Below, in pieces: positions 40,985-53,760 of a DNA stretch of 64,000 nt (position 1 is the first letter of the stretch; each line of letters opens with the position of its first letter). This stretch comes from Sycon ciliatum (lineage: Eukaryota > Porifera > Calcarea > Leucosolenida > Sycettidae), in the NCBI RefSeq assembly GCF_964019385.1, contig NC_088654.1, positions 15,434,863 to 15,498,862 on the forward strand, given 5' to 3'. The translations under genes were made by a program, and so were the position numbers. Under the pieces are notes generated by a model. That model had not been told where the DNA came from, did not search any database, and was given only the letters and a program-made list of their open reading frames with translations.

Positions 40985-41115
40985 ACCGCCCAAATTCCCA
41001 TTCCCTGCCTCCATGCGTCCCTCCTGCCAGACTTGAACCTGGTACCCTCTGTTTCTCAATTATGGTCTCAGACCATCCCACTATGCCTGCATGTCTCTTC
41101 GCTGAAAATACCACT
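40985..41115 (-). mobile_element. Possible tRNA-derived SINE head
   Basis: The minus strand reads GCATAGTGGGATGGTCTGAG, later GGTTCAAGTCTGGC, resembling polymerase III A and B boxes of a tRNA-derived SINE. The cloverleaf is not complete. Immediately right, 41123-41240, is an imperfect inverted repeat (AAAAAGGTTC...GTGAACCTTTT). Confidence 0.35.
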
Positions 41116-42159
41116 AGAAAAAAAGGTTCGCCCAATTTTCGTGCCTGGCCAGGGTCAAAACAGTAAACGATAAACAAATTTTACTGGTTTACACTGATGA
41201 TGGGCCAGGCCCGAAATTGCTGTGAACCTTTTCTATTCTTGGACCGAGATCGAGTGTTTAACCCCAAAGGAGTCCTGCTATGTTTTTTTGCTAGAAATTT
41301 AGATATAATTTAGATAAGGACCCTATTAGTGATGGCTCACCATTCCTAAAGTACGTGTATCTCCAGATGGCGCTACTACAGCCTGAGATAGCTGGGGCCT
41401 CTCTTTCTTCTGGGCTCGCTGATGGCCGCTGAATCATGAATGGCAACTGATGCTGTGTATCTAGCCAGCAGACGAATTTTCTTCTGTGTGGAAGAAAAAG
41501 AAAGACAGCTCATGCATGTCAGATGATACTAGTGATACGACGCGTGGATACATTTTCTGTATGGCAAAAATGGCCCACACTCCGCTACACGGCTACTTCA
41601 CACAATCAGTCTGAGGTCTTGCTCAACAATGTATGTTTCGGTCACTCTGACCATCATCAGGATGAAGCTGGCAAGGAAGAAAGTCAGACTTTACAGACAA
41701 AAAGCCGCTTTAATAGGTGGGTGCGGAATAATGCAGGTAAAAGAACGTTACGTGCAAACGTCACATGCCACGTGATCACGGTGGTGGGGATAACCCACAC
41801 AAACCTACTACTAGTATGCGAAAGTTGACTTCGGTGATACATGCACACGTACACTATACATGTACATGTATAGTGTACAAGCTGTGAGTGCTAAGGTTTC
41901 ACAAACATAACTGCCCCACCATTACCTACATGTACTTACAAATCAAGAGACAATATTCTCAACAATATCAGGTTGGAGATATGGAGATACATGTGCATGT
42001 ACATGTACATGTACACTTTGCGGGAGCATTTTTCTGATTTCTTCTCCCGTGTATGATTTATTGCATTTTTAAACCATTGTGTTAATGTAGATACATGTTC
42101 ATGATTGTATACATTGTACATGTACATGTAGATCTATGCTATTTGCGTTACGCAGAGCT

Positions 42160-42345
42160 AACTGACTTGTCAGTTTGAGCACTCTGGCAAGGTACGTTCG
42201 GGCCTGGTTCAATTCAATATTATGGCGTTGGACAATTTATTTTTCATTCGTGTCAGGTTTGGCCTCATTTTCGCTCTGCTGCTCTAATGAGTCCGCAAGG
42301 ACGAAACAGTTCTGTCCGCAGGTTGAGTAGATGTAGATCGATAAC
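42160..42345. repeat. Inverted-orientation copy of the 34871 repeat family (unit B)
   Basis: ACTGACTTGTCAGTTTGAGC, then GGTACGTTCGGGCCTG and GACGAAACAGTTCTGTCCGC, in the same order as the reverse complement of 34871-35025, more diverged in the middle. Confidence 0.7.
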
Positions 42346-44606
42346 TTCTACAGTACCGTTCTACCGTTCTCCGGTCCTACCAGCAGTGGCTCATTTTGCA
42401 AATGAACCACCGAAGTCATGTATTGGTTCATGCGTGGAGGATTACCTTCTCATGTTGAACCTGTCGGTGAAATCCTGTTTTCCTTCGCCACCCGGGACAA
42501 TCACCCTCCCATTGCCTTCCCACCGTCCAGTGAACGTACATGTATTTGAGAAGTTGAAAAGTGTAGGTCCGATGTAGGTTTAGTGGAGCTGTTGGCTGTG
42601 TAATTGAACATGTAACATGTACATTTTTAGAGAGCTTTTTCAAGGACGGGGTGCCACTGGCGCTCACCCCGAGATTGTGGTGAACAGGTCGCATGTCAAA
42701 ACGCATTAAAAAAATATACCAAAAGACAAAGTGACAGGGGTTCGTCTCGCCCAGCGCTTGGAGCGATTCTGAAGCTTGTGCTCTTCCACCCATGCCATGG
42801 TTGAACTTCCTGGCAACTGTTCTGACTCAACACGAACGTCGGACATTCTAGTGCTTCGTACTATGGATCCATTCCCAAACGAGGTAAACGTGAACCGGGC
42901 TTTGCCTGTTCACCAGCGATTCATAACTTTATCCCACGTGACCCCAAAACGTGATCGTTGGTCCAACCATGAAAAAGCTCTTACTGTATTTTATTACTTT
43001 GCTTGGGCATTCCCATGTGTGTCACGCGGAACTGGGATAGAGAACAACCAGTACATGTACTGGGCTGGATGGCTCGGCACGTCAGTGGCTAGAAATTTGC
43101 TGTTTTCGTTTCATTCTTTCATGAAATCCTTGATCAGATCAGGAATTATGTGAAGAAGAGGTTGGTGCGACTTCGACGATAGTAGGGGAAGAGTGTGTTG
43201 CTCCCTACATGGGAGCTCGCGGTTTTCCTGCCGACTTGACTGACTCACGACTGCCATCCAGTGCACACGAGAAGTCCATCGAACCGTCCACTCGGCAAAC
43301 CTGCAAGAAAGCACCACTCCCTGCCCAATACACAGTGTTTCGAGGAATTCACCCCTCATCAGTTCAGGAATTGTCCCGAGTATTGTCATCAACTTAAACC
43401 GTGTGGCCTGCCCGTACTGGTACGCATACTATTGAAGGCGAATCCAAGCACTTTTGCCTGATTTATAGCATCACCCACCTCGTGCCCAGTAGAGTCTTGG
43501 TGGATACATTGCGTGAGGCAAATACGACGCCCTCAAGAATCAATCCTTGTTGTTGAGTACCGAACGCAACCCTTGAAAAGTCATTCAGGTACTTGAGCAG
43601 CTGAGAGCCTGTTTTGATGTGGCTGTTGTTGTTCCCTAGCTGAACACACTGCATGCAAAATACACAATGGACTGCTGAAGACTAATCTCACATTCTTTGT
43701 CCCAGGCTCATACATATACTTGTACATGTGCAATGTACATGTACATACTCGTCATAGGCATAGTAACAATTTCACAGTGTGGGTAAAGGTCGTAATTTAC
43801 TAACTGGCAGCAGTGACCATGACTGTATATGTTGACATCTGAGCTGTGCTGAGGAGCTCTAACAGAGCGAAACAGCTGCTGTCCACAGATTTGAGTATTG
43901 ACATCTACATTGTACATGTATGAATAAAACTTTTAATTAACACATTGGGGTTAAAGTATGATAGTGATGATATGCTGCGCTTTGATGTACATGTTATGTA
44001 CATGTACATGTGTGCTGCGCTTTGGATTTGCATGGTTGTGTAAAAAGGATGAATTTCCATGTTTGGGGAGGGAGTGCAAAATACATGTAGGAGGACATCA
44101 CGCAAGTCCGTGTGAAGTTGAATGACGGAATTACGAAGAGACCGGATGGATGAGTAACTGAACAATACTGGCAAGGAGAATGGTATGCTTCCAAGCTCCT
44201 GCGCCATCGAGATTTATGCTTCCAAGTACATTGTAAGTTCATGCGACATCGAACCTGCGACATCATCGAACATGTCCGTAAACGAATCTCCCTGTCAATG
44301 AACTTTTCACAGAGGCCCGTGCGCCTTAACCTGCAATAGTGCTCAAATGCCCGGAATGGGCAGAGCGTAGCACGCAAGAGGTACACAAAAGGAAGCAAAA
44401 ATAGGGCTGTTTCGTTGTTACTCAGAGTTCCATGGTAAAATCAATTATCAGACAACAATGCTCCTTGTCAATGAACCTTTCTTAATGTGTCTGTGAACAG
44501 TCTGTGATACATGTACATGTACACTGCAAGTCTGTCTTCTGTAGTCAGTTCCTTCCGTGTCAAGTCTTGCCCATAGATGGCACATTGTTCTTGGTGTTCA
44601 TGTTAG

Positions 44607-44656
44607 GGTCCGGCGGATTCTGCCGGCAGAAAAATTGGCAGAATTCGGTACTCAAG
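44607..44656. mobile_element. Fragment of the GGGTCC MITE family
   Basis: GGGTCCGGCGGATTCTGCCG followed by GCAGAAAAATTGGCAGAATT matches the left end of 4564-4784; the right end is missing. Confidence 0.65.
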
Positions 44657-44794
44657 GATGTACATGTACATGTAGTTGTTCATGGACACTAGCTAACAAA
44701 TATTGCATGTACACATCTGGAGACTGCACATGCCAGTAATCCAAATATCAATTCCAAAACAACATTCCTGGATGTAAGCAATGGCAGTATAAGC

Positions 44795-44942
44795 ACAGTG
44801 CTGGCAACTGAAATCCTACCCCTGAGCGGTGCGCTCATATCGCAAAGAGAAAGACCCAGCACATGATTGAAACACTACGAAATAGAGACCGCTAGAATGT
44901 GAGCGCACCGCTCAGGGGTCGGATTTCAGTTGCCAGCACTGT
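44795..44942. mobile_element. 148-bp inverted-repeat MITE
   Basis: ACAGTGCTGGCAACTGAAAT at 44795 pairs with the sequence ending at 44942; stem arms of about 45 bp include CCCCTGAGCGGTGCGCTCA. The matching place in unit C (about 57555) has no such insert, so it arrived after duplication. Confidence 0.75.
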
Positions 44943-46327
44943 ATACAATGTACATATACATGTACATGATTGTACAGTCATGTATGTGCATTGTATAATG
45001 TATGTTGCACTTGTAGTGCCCCTCGGCTACTCTTCTACTGCTGTCGCTCTCAATAATCTGCCGACATCTGTTTTCCGTGCCGGCAGCATAATTATAATTA
45101 TATCGCCGAGTTGAATGTTCATGTTTGCATGCTGCCTTTTCTATGCAGATAGCTGCGACTAGGAAGTCGCCTTCGTATACAGTACAGTCTTGTAAACTTC
45201 CGGGATCCGGGCGTGTGATCCGGAAGTGTAGGGTGTAGGATCGGTGATGTTGCGTCCTCCATCAGCACCGACACCGTATGCTTGAGGCAGCATTTATGCA
45301 AAAATCCATGGCATGGGTGATATCTTCAGGATTTAGTTGACAATCATGTACTTTGGTTGGTTGGTTACCGGTAGCTGTTGCTGCTGTTGTTCTTAGGAGA
45401 TGTCCTGTCGTCAGAACAATGCGTACTGCGTAATTAATTTGGATCGACAATCCACCAGTCCTATATCGCCAGGATGACGGGAGACTACACTCCAGATTAG
45501 TCTAGCCTCGAACGAGCGCCTCTCCGACACTCTGCTGTACTCTAAGTCTAACGTAATTAATTGATTCCAACTCCATTCAAGGCAATGGCAATTTAAAGTG
45601 GGGGTATCGATCCACCCGTGTCAGGCAGATGCAAACTCTAGTGGGCTATCAAAGACTGAAGGGTCCGTCCAACACGGATCGAGCACTGGGCAACAACTTA
45701 AGGAACGCGAAGGAGGCATGCGCGCCGTTAAGTTAACGCGTTGACGGACACTCGAAACGCATACATGTACAATGTACTGAGTACATAGCAGCTCGTGAGT
45801 AACAAGAGAAAACACGAAAGTCACTTGGGACATCTGCGTAAGTGCCAGGCCCTTCGCATAGAACTGCTTGCCTGCGGTACACAGACAGACAATCGAAGCA
45901 TCACAGTCCGCAGCACGAGGCATGCATCCAAAACGCCTACGCACTCTTTCATGAACTCAGTCAAACAGCAATATCAATGATGTTTGGAAATACATCTCCT
46001 CAAAAAACACTGACACCCTTGGTACAAGGTAGAAACTTATTGTTTTCACCTCAGCCGTGTGTGCCAAAAATAAACCAACGGCCTCAGAGAATAACCCACT
46101 CTCAATCCGGGGGGAGTAGGTTGAGCGGATTAGTGCGACAACTCACAATACCTCGGCAAGAATGTTACTGGTACATGGTGCCTAGTGCTGGCTGGGTGCG
46201 AGCTGTGAGTTTGGTGATAGGCAAACATGTCAACACTCGTGCAAAGCAGAACCACTATTTCATTTCGAAAAGACCTTCCTGACATACTCTTGAGAGGAAA
46301 GTCAAAGTTTTAATCGGATGGATACAT

Positions 46328-46534
46328 GAGTGTATGGTTGTTGCCTACTGGTGCGATCCTGAGACCACTGTCAGGATCATCTGCCCCGTTCCCACCCTGT
46401 CTTACGTTACGGGCAGCCGTTTGTGGACAGTGTTTCTTTTCGACTTGCGCACAAACACCGTGCTCCTCTCCTTTGAAGCAACGAGCTATTGCGCACGATT
46501 ATCAATGGTGTATGCAAGTAGAGTAAAACCTTGA
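46328..46534 (+). other. Coding-like island conserved with unit C
   Basis: An open frame containing VVAYWCDPETTVRIICPVPT and VTGSRLWTVFLFDL. The unit C match (58999-59160) keeps the first about 35 codons almost unchanged but then diverges and stops. The composition looks beta-rich. It may be an exon of the unit's unknown gene; family not recognised. Confidence 0.35.
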
Positions 46535-48599
46535 GAATAACAACCTCGGATATACATGTAGCAACCTTGGATAAAACAAATTTGGATAAAACAAACTTGG
46601 ATATACATGTACCTGTTGTTTGCAAGTACATAAATAACACGAACATAAGAACAAGAACACTATTCACACAAAGTAACAACTTGAGTCGAAAGCATCATTT
46701 TTAACCTCGAGAATGAGGGCAATTCACCAATAACAACACTTCTCTCATGGCCGATCCAGGGTTGTTATGACGTGTACACGAAACTGGGTAGCACTAAATT
46801 GTTACTGTATTACCGCATTGTTCCTCTCGGCCACTTCTAAATGAGGACACCTGTGAACGGCAGGCAAACGGAGATCGGTATCGCGTCTGGTGGAACCCAT
46901 CAGGAAGTAGTACAACACAGGGGGTATTGTACTACTCCCTGGAACCCATTGAAACAGGAATTGCTTACATGTATTTCCTGAATTCATGTATTGTAGTATA
47001 GTGTACTCTATAACAAAGATGTGACCAGTACCTCCAGGGAAAGTAGTTCATTTGTTCTCGAACTTCTATCAGAAACATTGCCTCCAAGCAGACTTGTCTC
47101 CAACATGTAAAATGTATGCGAGGTTCGATCGCGAGCGAAAACCAACGAACATGACCACCATGCGAGTAAACAAGGGGGTGAAGTGTGATATCATGGCCAT
47201 GGTCAGGTTGATGACGAAGCTACCAGGAAACCATTTCCTCCTGGTGGAGACAGACAGCAATCCAATGATTGGAACTTGGAACATCTCTGGAGTCGCCCAT
47301 GGAACATTCTCCTCGGTGGCCACTGGATATCATCGAAACCTTCACAATGCCCTTACTGGTTGGAGGGAACAGAGTACTGCATGCACATGTACATTCATAT
47401 TGTATGCAGAATCCAGTTTCTCGTGGCATATCTGTCTCCATGAATTCAGCTTGTCTAACCAAAGTAGATGTTAGCTGTGCGCGTAGGGCGTTTCGGGGTC
47501 AGCGTCGTCAGCTGCTGCGTGGTAAAGCAGCACAAACATAGATGTACATGGTAGGTACAATTATTTACATTTATACTCAAAGCTGCAAGACCAGAAGCCC
47601 GGTTTGGAACACAGTGATGATAACGTTCACCAGAAACCTACATAACAATCATTCATGTCATTGTATTAAAGCTTTACCACGTGTAGTCATTCGGAATCAT
47701 CAACCTTCAGATTCTAAGTGATTATTGACAAGCCCCCAGTCCTCACCATGCATTTTCCAAATACGGCCCGGCCCGACTGGGCTAGTTGAAAGTTCACCGT
47801 GAAGTGCGCGTCAAACGCACGTACACACTGAGTTCGATAGCAAGCCGACACGTTGGGACACGTGGTTTCACCTTCAAAGGCGGCGATATTCTGGTTATAG
47901 TGACTGGCGGAGGGCGTTGGGGGAAGACGTTATTCATGGCTGACACTCCCTGGAGACTCCCGTCTAGTTTTCTGGGGATACAAGTGCAGGACCTGTAGAG
48001 AACCTGATTTCCAATGCCATACTGCCTCTTGGAAAAGGGATTTCAAAATACGACAGCCATCCACAACGGCGGGGAAAATAAATTAAATTCCCGTGAATTT
48101 GAGGGTTCTATTTACAATACATGTTGGTATCAATTAGCATTTCCTTTTCCAGCAGTCGTTGCATCCAGTTTCAATGAGTGCGGAGAACTAGGTCCTAAAT
48201 CTATTGCACCAATGGCTGGTGTTGCAAGAATGCGTGTCTGTCTCTGCTTTTAATGTAATTGATCTGAACACGTATACATGTACATGTACATGTACAATGC
48301 GATACAATCATGTCTTTTGCGTGCTACAAAGATTATGGAGTGCATCAAAGCACAAAATGTCCATTTGTGAACTGTTATGGAATCTACAAGTACATGTATA
48401 TGACATGTTCATGTAGAGGGCCAGATGTTCATGAACTGAGAACTGAAAAATGTGAGATGGGGTTCAACCTTTCTCGGACCAATACATGTGCAATATAGAC
48501 AATCCCCATCCAGCTCATCGCGTGAGAGCAATAGTGGCAGGCCTTACTTCCCGTTCGAGGTGGGGTTTTGCTATATTGGACAGCTTTCAGCTCACGGCC

Positions 48600-48720
48600 A
48601 GGAAACCTTGAGAAGGTGTCGTTCTGGGGTGGTACAATTGGCAAAGTAATCGACAATATTGCGCGCTGTAACCGCATGGTATTGTCCTGGGCGATATCTC
48701 GCTTAGGCACAGATGACGAG
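48600..48720 (+). other. Coding-like island matching the palindrome's target site
   Basis: An open frame reading GNLEKVSFWGGTIGKVIDNI then ARCNRMVLSW. Unit C (61285-61380) has the same frame with one stop; unit A has GSGEKVSLQGGTLGKFLDHI then ARHNR, interrupted after ARHN by the palindromic element. TGTAAC at 48667-48672 corresponds to the CATAAC target. Confidence 0.45.
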
Positions 48721-50109
48721 AACACAATAATTATACATGTACAACGTGTACGTGTATGTCAATAATATGTTGGAGGTGGAAACTGGAGGAAGAGCGAACC
48801 CTGGTCCCAAATATTATCGTGCCGCATTCCTAGCGTGTGTTGTCTCAGGCCCAATAACCACCGTGCAAAGTGACATACAATGTAGATCCTGCTGACACTG
48901 ACCGCATCAAACGTACATGTACATGTATGCCGCTGGTCAACAACTGAACAAACGCAAAATCCTCGCGTGAACACTCTCCGGAAACGTCACGGACATGTAC
49001 ATGTAGGTCACGTTTTCGTTCAAAGATTTGCTGTTTCCGGCGCTCTTAGGAGATTTCGAATGAGTGAACATGTATTTACTTTGAAGGAAATCGTGAGGTA
49101 GATTTTGGTAGGTTTGCACCAGAACCAAAATGCTCAAGTTGGGCCTCTGAAGAAAGATAATGGCTGTGGTGTTCGACCCACAATCCCACATTCTTAATCC
49201 TACTGTTGACGTCAATGCGGTGAATCCAGATGTTTAGGCAGCACCAAAACAGTGCTTAAAACCTTGTATCACCTCCGAGGACGGCAGAAAACGTGCACGA
49301 AGCTAAGAATTCTCCAAGGTAAAAACATCTCCTTTATCTACAACCACTTTATCACTCAAAGCTGACATATTTCAGCACGGTTGTGGTATGCAGCGAATTT
49401 CAGTTACCCTACATGTATGTGGTTTCGGTGAAGCTTGCTCGTCATTGCGTGACGCAAATTGCCTGATTTGCTGAAGTGCTGGATGCATGTAACCTGTGCC
49501 GCGGCGTGATTCGGAGTGCGGTCTCTTCAACGAAACTCAGAAAGTCGCATCAGCTCTCTCTTCAGCGTTAAGTGGGTGGCTAAGTTGCTAGAAGTGTCCT
49601 TCACGTGTCCAAGTGCATTAAACTACAAGTAGAACGGGATATCCGGATGTCATTTGCTCAGCGTGACGTTAAGTTAAGCACTTTTCAGTGACAAAAGGTG
49701 TTCGGGAGGCGAAGGTTTGAAAGCCATTTACAGTATCGATATAATGTATTCATTGACGCGGATTGTATCATCAACCAGTGACCATGTGACCGCGTGGCTG
49801 GTGATCACGTACAAGTAATTTCAAATATCATAACGTTGTCGTTCTCGCTATTTTATTGATTTCGTATTTTCAAGGATTCTCCGGAGGCAAATGGATGCCT
49901 ATCAACGGGAGTCAGTCTCCTGGGGAAAGGAAGTGAAGGTGGCTGCTATACATGTACATGTACATGTAAGAGAGGGAGGAAGGGACGTGACAAGGTGAAA
50001 TATAAAGATAATGTAAAGAGGAAAATGCATGTACAGGAAACAAGAGTTTGTCCTCAATCGGCATTAATTTTTAACCCACCAGGAAAAAAACAGGAGAAGA
50101 AAAAGAGAG

Positions 50110-50182
50110 CGCCCAACGTGGGGCTCGAACCCACGACCCCGAGATTAAGAGTCTCATGCTCTACCGACTGAGCTAGCCGGGC
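50110..50182 (-). tRNA. tRNA-Lys(CTT), copy in unit C
   Basis: The same 73-base cloverleaf; the only change from the unit B copy is one anticodon-stem pair (TCTCG, giving a T-G pair). A T-rich stretch follows on the minus strand. Probably functional. Confidence 0.9.
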
Positions 50183-51388
50183 TGCTGGAGACACACAGGG
50201 CAGTACTAGGTGCATGTACCTGAGCGCGCTGCAATAACAAGTCATGTCTACCATGAATGGAGGAAAAGGAGAATTTTAGAAATAACGAGGATTTCCGGAG
50301 AAACACATAGAAGTTGGAACAGAGCTTTACGAAACATTTGAAAAAATTACGAGCACCTTTCCAGGCAGTATAGGGTAGATGTCTACATACACAACAGGAA
50401 TATACGGATGGTATATTAACATGTATAACAAGGGTACAGTTGTTGTTGTTGACTTCTATTATTTTTACTTCTACAATTCCACAGTACATGTATACAGTTG
50501 AATAATTATCGGGTAAGGTGGAATGAAGCAGACACTTGGAACTTACATGTGCATGTACATGCACGTGCATGGCTTGTCTACGGGCAACGTTTTTCATGCT
50601 CATGACGAAAAGACTGACCAACCTGCGATTGAAACCACAATGACTTTATCTATCCGTGATAAACAAGTGACAGATGAAAGTTGCTTTCCTCGAGCAAGTC
50701 ACCGCAACCAAGAGCTGGACACACGTGTCTGAAATCTGAGGTTTTCTCATTATTAACGTCAAACACACTACGATGATAGTAGCTTGTCCGTTGAAGAGCG
50801 TATGGTGGCGAGGAGTAGAGGAACATTGAATTATCAGAGAGGTTCAGCTGCGAATGCTATTAATGTTTTGACGTGACGCGCAATTTCACGTCAAATGGGT
50901 CGAAATGTGGGGTGATACGTTAAATTTCGACGTGAAATGCTGCTCTCTCGCGTTGTTTTCATTGCGCGAAGCAAATACTATAGTAATGCGAGCAGGACTT
51001 TTGCATCACGTTGTCGCGTCATGTCAAAATAACATGATTTCTAATGAAAGGAGGAATGAGTGCCCCTCATCACTTTATAGAAACACAATCCTACCTGGGC
51101 GTTATGGAAGAAAAGAAGCAGGAGAGGGAAAAAGGAAGTTCAGTTAACGGTAGGGGCCATGAATGGTGGCCGAGCCGGTGTACCATACATGTACATGAAC
51201 ATTGTAGATGGTGAGTTCGCAATTCTGCATACCAGATACTGAGTCACCAAGAGTAGATATGATCAGCGTTGAAATCACGTGATATTGAACCATAGAACGG
51301 AGGACGGCCTATTGCCTTAGGCATCCACTGATGAGATGACACAGCTGAGAATGCCGACTCTTTAGAGGAACTAGTGACTGATTGTACA

Positions 51389-51422
51389 TTGTACATGTAC
51401 ATGTACATGTACATGTACATGT
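51389..51422. repeat. (TACATG)n microsatellite
   Basis: An uninterrupted ACATGT/TACATG run of about 34 bases; the same self-complementary hexamer is scattered through all host DNA in the window. Confidence 0.9.
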
Positions 51423-52392
51423 TTGGGAACTTTGTACTGTACAACTGTCGCCAAACATTTAACGCCGATCGCATCAGCCATTGTCCAGCTTTCATCTCCC
51501 CGTTTCCTAGCCCTGTACGTATGTAGTTTTCCACTGCGGCATTGGAGGCCCAGAGAACGAACAATTGTCGGCCAACTCATAGGCACATGCGACACAGGCA
51601 TGACTTGGTCGAGCAACAACAGCCTCTTTCCACATGATTTGCCACTGTGAGTACGATTTTGATGCACTTTCTTCAAACAGAGTAGAAGTGCTTAACCCAG
51701 AGTGGTAAGAAATTCCAAGTGAGAGATACGAGATTAACCCCCATCACGTGGTAGTGATCATTCTGCTTGTGTGGGTCGAGTTCAAGGTGGGATTTACTTG
51801 TACAGTGTACATTTTGCACTTGCACATGTTTGGCACGTTACGCTATGTTCCACAGAAAGAGCGTTTTAAACTCAACAATGGGTTTCCAAACCTCCTCATC
51901 GCTCGTTAACGACCCCATGCACATGTAAATCTTGCACGACATCAGGCACCACCTACAAATAGACCCCTCCCTCGCTCGTCATTCCGATTTGAACTAAAAT
52001 AGATCTGAATCCGAACGTGTAAAGACACGGCCACAACCGCAGACTTCGAACATGTTGTGAATGCATGAACGTCACCAGAGCCGGAGCCAAAGTTCATCTG
52101 AAGCACGACACATTATACCTGTTCTCTGGTTCGAGCCGTTTTCTGCTTCCGATCACCAACCGATACTATTCACCTTCGTGTACACATGCAAACACTGGAG
52201 GTGAAGAGCGGTGTAGCTGTAACTTAATTTCACGCCTTTCATGGATCATCAGACCGTGGCATTTACTAGTATTAGTGACGTTTTTGTTGCCTTAGATAGA
52301 GCTTCGTCGAAATCGAATGTACATGTACGTACCTATTATCCAACGTCGTCTTGCGACATCGCCGCCTGACCGGTTTGTTGAAGGAGTATACA

Positions 52393-52516
52393 CAACAGAA
52401 CAACATGAAACTTAAAGTAGCAGCAAACAAGCCTTGATTGTCCTTGTTGTTCTGTTGTGTATTACGCTCTGCCTTTGTGGTGTTGAGCACTGTCAGCACT
52501 CTGGGTACATCCTTCG
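52393..52516 (+). mobile_element. Hairpin SINE-like retroposon with 16-bp target duplication
   Basis: GTTGAAGGAGTATACA occurs at 52377-52392 and 52517-52532, flanking 124 bp. Unit B has a single related copy (GTTGAAAGAGGATACA near 40199) with nothing between, which is the empty site. Internally: AACAAGCCTTGATTGTCCTT, then TGTATTACGCTCTGCC and GAGCACTGTCAGCAC. Long, variable target duplications are typical of LINE-mobilised elements. Confidence 0.75.
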
Positions 52517-53569
52517 GTTGAAGGAGTATACATGTACATGTACATGTAGCTGTTGCAAGAATGGTGTCTCTCAACAGGCGATGTTGTCACGTGATCTCCC
52601 ACAAACCAGTCCCTTTCTTCAGATCCTGTCCGTATCCTATCATTGAATTAATTAAAGCTATCCGATTTGAATCGTTCACCCTCTACCCCGCAATACGCTT
52701 ACAGTCATCCGGCCATGCATACATGTATACATGTACATGTACAAGTAGATGTGTGCATAAAAATGTACCAAACGGAGGACTAGTCACATACAACTTGTGT
52801 CAATGTGTCCCGCGACCTTTTCAATGTCTTTTCAATATCTGAGAGCAAATTAAATCCTCCATTCGTCTGCTGTATTCACGCTGATTGGTGTTATTGATAT
52901 TGTTTTGATACGCATAAAACTCAAGAGGCTATGTCAACATCCATAGTCCGTTAATCGTCTGCAGCAGAAACCTGGACATGTACGTCAGTCTGTATGACGT
53001 TTCAAGCACCTGTTCTAGCTACAATGCAGAATGTAGAATGTACATTGTACATGTACAATATATACATGTACATGTACAATGTACAGTAGGTCTGATTGAT
53101 GTCGCTGTGCAGTGCTCTACTTGAGAACTAATATGCGCCGCTCTTGTACATGTAGCTGGGGAGTTGGACACACTCTGGTCATGTCGCTATTGACCGTGCC
53201 AACGATGCACTTCATTATTACTGGCACCCATTTCTCTTGACGAAATGTTTGGCTCCAGTTTTTGATTTAGTGGATGAGGTCCCAGAATTGGAACCGATTG
53301 AGCTCTTCTTGTGACAATTATTGCATTGCTGATATTAGAAAGACAATATCTAAATAGAGCCTCGTTGAAAATTAAGCTCCGAAAAAGTGAGAGGTACATG
53401 TACATGTACATGTACATTATTATTATTATACGCATTTCCGCGGCAGCGTCAACCAAGCAGTTATGCTTGATCCACACGTTGGCTTATGCTGGACATTGAA
53501 ACAGAGCAGATGTGGATATCTCCTAGACACTACATATGAATACTAATTTTAAAGCAGTTATTATGCAGA

Positions 53570-53740
53570 GCGCTCTGGCAAGGTACATGTACATTGTACA
53601 TGTACGTTCGGGCCTGGTTTAAATCTGCCTTTGGAATATTAATATTATTTTTCATTGCTATCCTGTTCTCCCTCATTTTCTCCGTGCTGCGCTGATGAGT
53701 TCACAAAGGACGAAACAGTTCTGTCCGCAGATTGAGTAAT
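53570..53740. repeat. Repeat-family copy (34871 type), unit C
   Basis: GAGCGCTCTGGCAAGGTACA and GGACGAAACAGTTCTGTCCG in the same order as 42160-42345. A second diverged copy follows at 54470-54620 and part of another near 54900-54960. Confidence 0.65.
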
Positions 53741-53760
53741 AATAATAATTATTATTATTA

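Larger units (their letters stand above)
34090..48984. repeat. Tandem unit B
   Basis: Collinear with unit C over its whole length; anchors are listed under unit A. It carries private insertions absent at the matching places in C: the MITE at 35523-35855, LINE at 36474-37110, MITE at 37833-38180 and MITE at 44795-44942. Coding-like islands conserved with C are at about 39790-39960, 46328-46534, 47070-47330, 48310-48480 and 48600-48720. I do not recognise the product; they may be exons of a tandemly duplicated host gene or its decayed copies. Confidence 0.8.

Noticed and set aside
40968-41177. 69- and 62-codon frames on both strands
   Set aside because: They coincide with a SINE-like polymerase III sequence and an inverted repeat; there is no protein similarity.
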